Below, one piece after another: positions 26,718 through 27,323 of a stretch of DNA of 27,323 bases. Position numbers and translations under genes: made by a program. Numbering within the stretch: position 1 is the first letter of the stretch; every line of letters begins with the position of its first letter. The notes beneath the pieces were generated by a model that did no database searches, was not told where the DNA came from, and was given only the letters and a program-made list of their open reading frames with translations. Origin of the DNA: a virus; the IMG/VR virus record IMGVR_UViG_3300017613_001216, positions 1 through 27,323 of that record; one strand, given 5' to 3'.

Positions 26718-27323
26718 CTATCTTGTCGCTATCGGATCAGCCCAGACGCCAAGGTCGAAACCATCTGCCGAGCTGCCAAATTTAAAAAATCCGTCTCCCT
26801 CCGTTGCGAGCGGGGCTATTGTAGTGACGCGTATACCACCAGGGGCGGCCGCATCCATAAATTCAAGTATTGCACTCTCTAAGCCTACAGGTAGTGAGTC
26901 AGGAAGGGCGAAGAGTTTTAATTGTCGTGGGTAAAGCTCTTCAATCCAAACGCTTGTTGAATTAGCGAAAATGGACCACACTTGAAATAAATCTACGTAT
27001 GTTCCTGCACTGCTGTTAAACCCCACTTTTGCTTTCAAGAAAATCTTATATGTGGCGTCATCTTGTCCTGATCTAGGTTGATTAACGATTTCTCCTATCA
27101 CATCTAGCATATCGCCAAAGCCATTATCAATATTGTACATGGCCATTTGGCTAAAGAGCGCGTTTTCCAAATCTTGTGTTTGTTCACCTGACAAGGAAGT
27201 CAAGAGTTTTTGTACGTCAGTTTCTTTGTATTGCTGTAAGAGCCTTGTGAGCTCTAATTCTGAATGATTGGGTATATAGTCAACCGTGTAAAGATCATCG
27301 CTTCCAGCTCCAGAAACTGCAAT
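26718..27323 (-). CDS. DUF2612 baseplate/tail protein (partial, 5' end outside)
   Basis: The frame is open from the right edge of the window to the stop at 26718 (201 codons seen). LEVARL-like start, QQYKETDVQKLLTSLSGEQT then LDVIGEIVNQPRSGQDDATY match DUF2612, a phage tail/baseplate family near gpJ-type baseplate genes. A start at TTG 27203 would cut off well-conserved N-terminal sequence (ELELTRLLQQYKETDVQKLL), so the real start lies at or beyond the edge. This suggests a contractile or baseplate-bearing tail upstream; that is inference. Confidence 0.78.
   Translation of the reverse strand: MAVSGAGSDDLYTVDYIPNHSELELTRLLQQYKETDVQKLLTSLSGEQTQDLENALFSQMAMYNIDNGFGDMLDVIGEIVNQPRSGQDDATYKIFLKAKVGFNSSAGTYVDLFQVWSIFANSTSVWIEELYPRQLKLFALPDSLPVGLESAILEFMDAAAPGGIRVTTIAPLATEGDGFFKFGSSADGFDLGVWADPIATR

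Noticed and set aside
1-27323. tRNA, rRNA, insertion sequence, integrase and attachment site
   Set aside because: I saw no cloverleaf with CCA-type end, no transposase motifs, no integrase catalytic pattern and no duplicated att-like core in the window.

Overview
This window is part of the genome of a double-stranded DNA tailed phage, free or integrated. Its host is probably a Gram-negative bacterium. A terminase small subunit runs off the left edge, a baseplate/tail protein of the DUF2612 type runs off the right edge, and between them lie fibre or virion genes, a lysis cassette, a replication module and a recombination module. The Gram-negative inference rests on an overlapping inner/outer spanin pair with a lipobox and on other lipobox proteins. 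Base composition is moderately AT-rich, ribosome sites are strong GGAGG types, promoters look like sigma70 promoters with 17-bp spacers, and most genes overlap by a few bases (ATGA, TAATG). No integrase, DNA polymerase, DnaB helicase, primase, tRNA or CRISPR array was seen, so the host species and lifestyle cannot be fixed.

Layout. (a) 1-374, minus strand: start of the terminase operon and its promoter. (b) 392-2228, plus strand: nine small orphan genes behind a promoter with a 17-bp perfect palindrome over its -35 box. (c) 2203-13011, minus strand: one long early/middle block. Read in transcription order it holds an HTH protein, an AntA-type antirepressor, a replication initiator carrying iteron-like 11-bp repeats, a DnaC-like helicase loader, zinc-finger proteins, an HNH-AP2 endonuclease, a lipoprotein trypsin-like protease, YopX and Lar-like proteins, a DNA methyltransferase, many small zinc proteins, a RuvC-like resolvase, a second DNA methyltransferase and a DUF5675 protein. 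(d) 13058-19113, plus strand: small genes including a MazG-like enzyme and an RHH-SHOCT protein, then a RecT annealing protein and a PD-(D/E)XK exonuclease. (e) 19101-20944, minus strand: the lysis cassette (spanins, probable holin, transglutaminase-like protein, lysine-rich protein, membrane coiled-coil protein). (f) 20945-27323, minus strand: virion and fibre genes.

How it fits together. Initiator and DnaC-like loader would bring host helicase to an origin inside the initiator gene, as lambda O and P do. RecT and the exonuclease would drive annealing recombination, and the RuvC-like protein would resolve branches before packaging. Two methyltransferases and a Lar-like protein suggest defence against host restriction.

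The most unusual feature is a set of promoter plus stem-loop modules. Three of them (6656-6731, 10019-10094, 15770-15844) share a conserved start, a 10-nt perfect palindrome whose sequence differs in each copy, and a conserved GATAA end. This is the pattern expected of a conserved structure rather than a conserved sequence. Other points worth checking are a hairpin next to the ribosome site of a 26-aa membrane peptide, the C-terminal QLTLF motif on both methyltransferases, and a fibre gene whose coding signal begins before any normal start codon.
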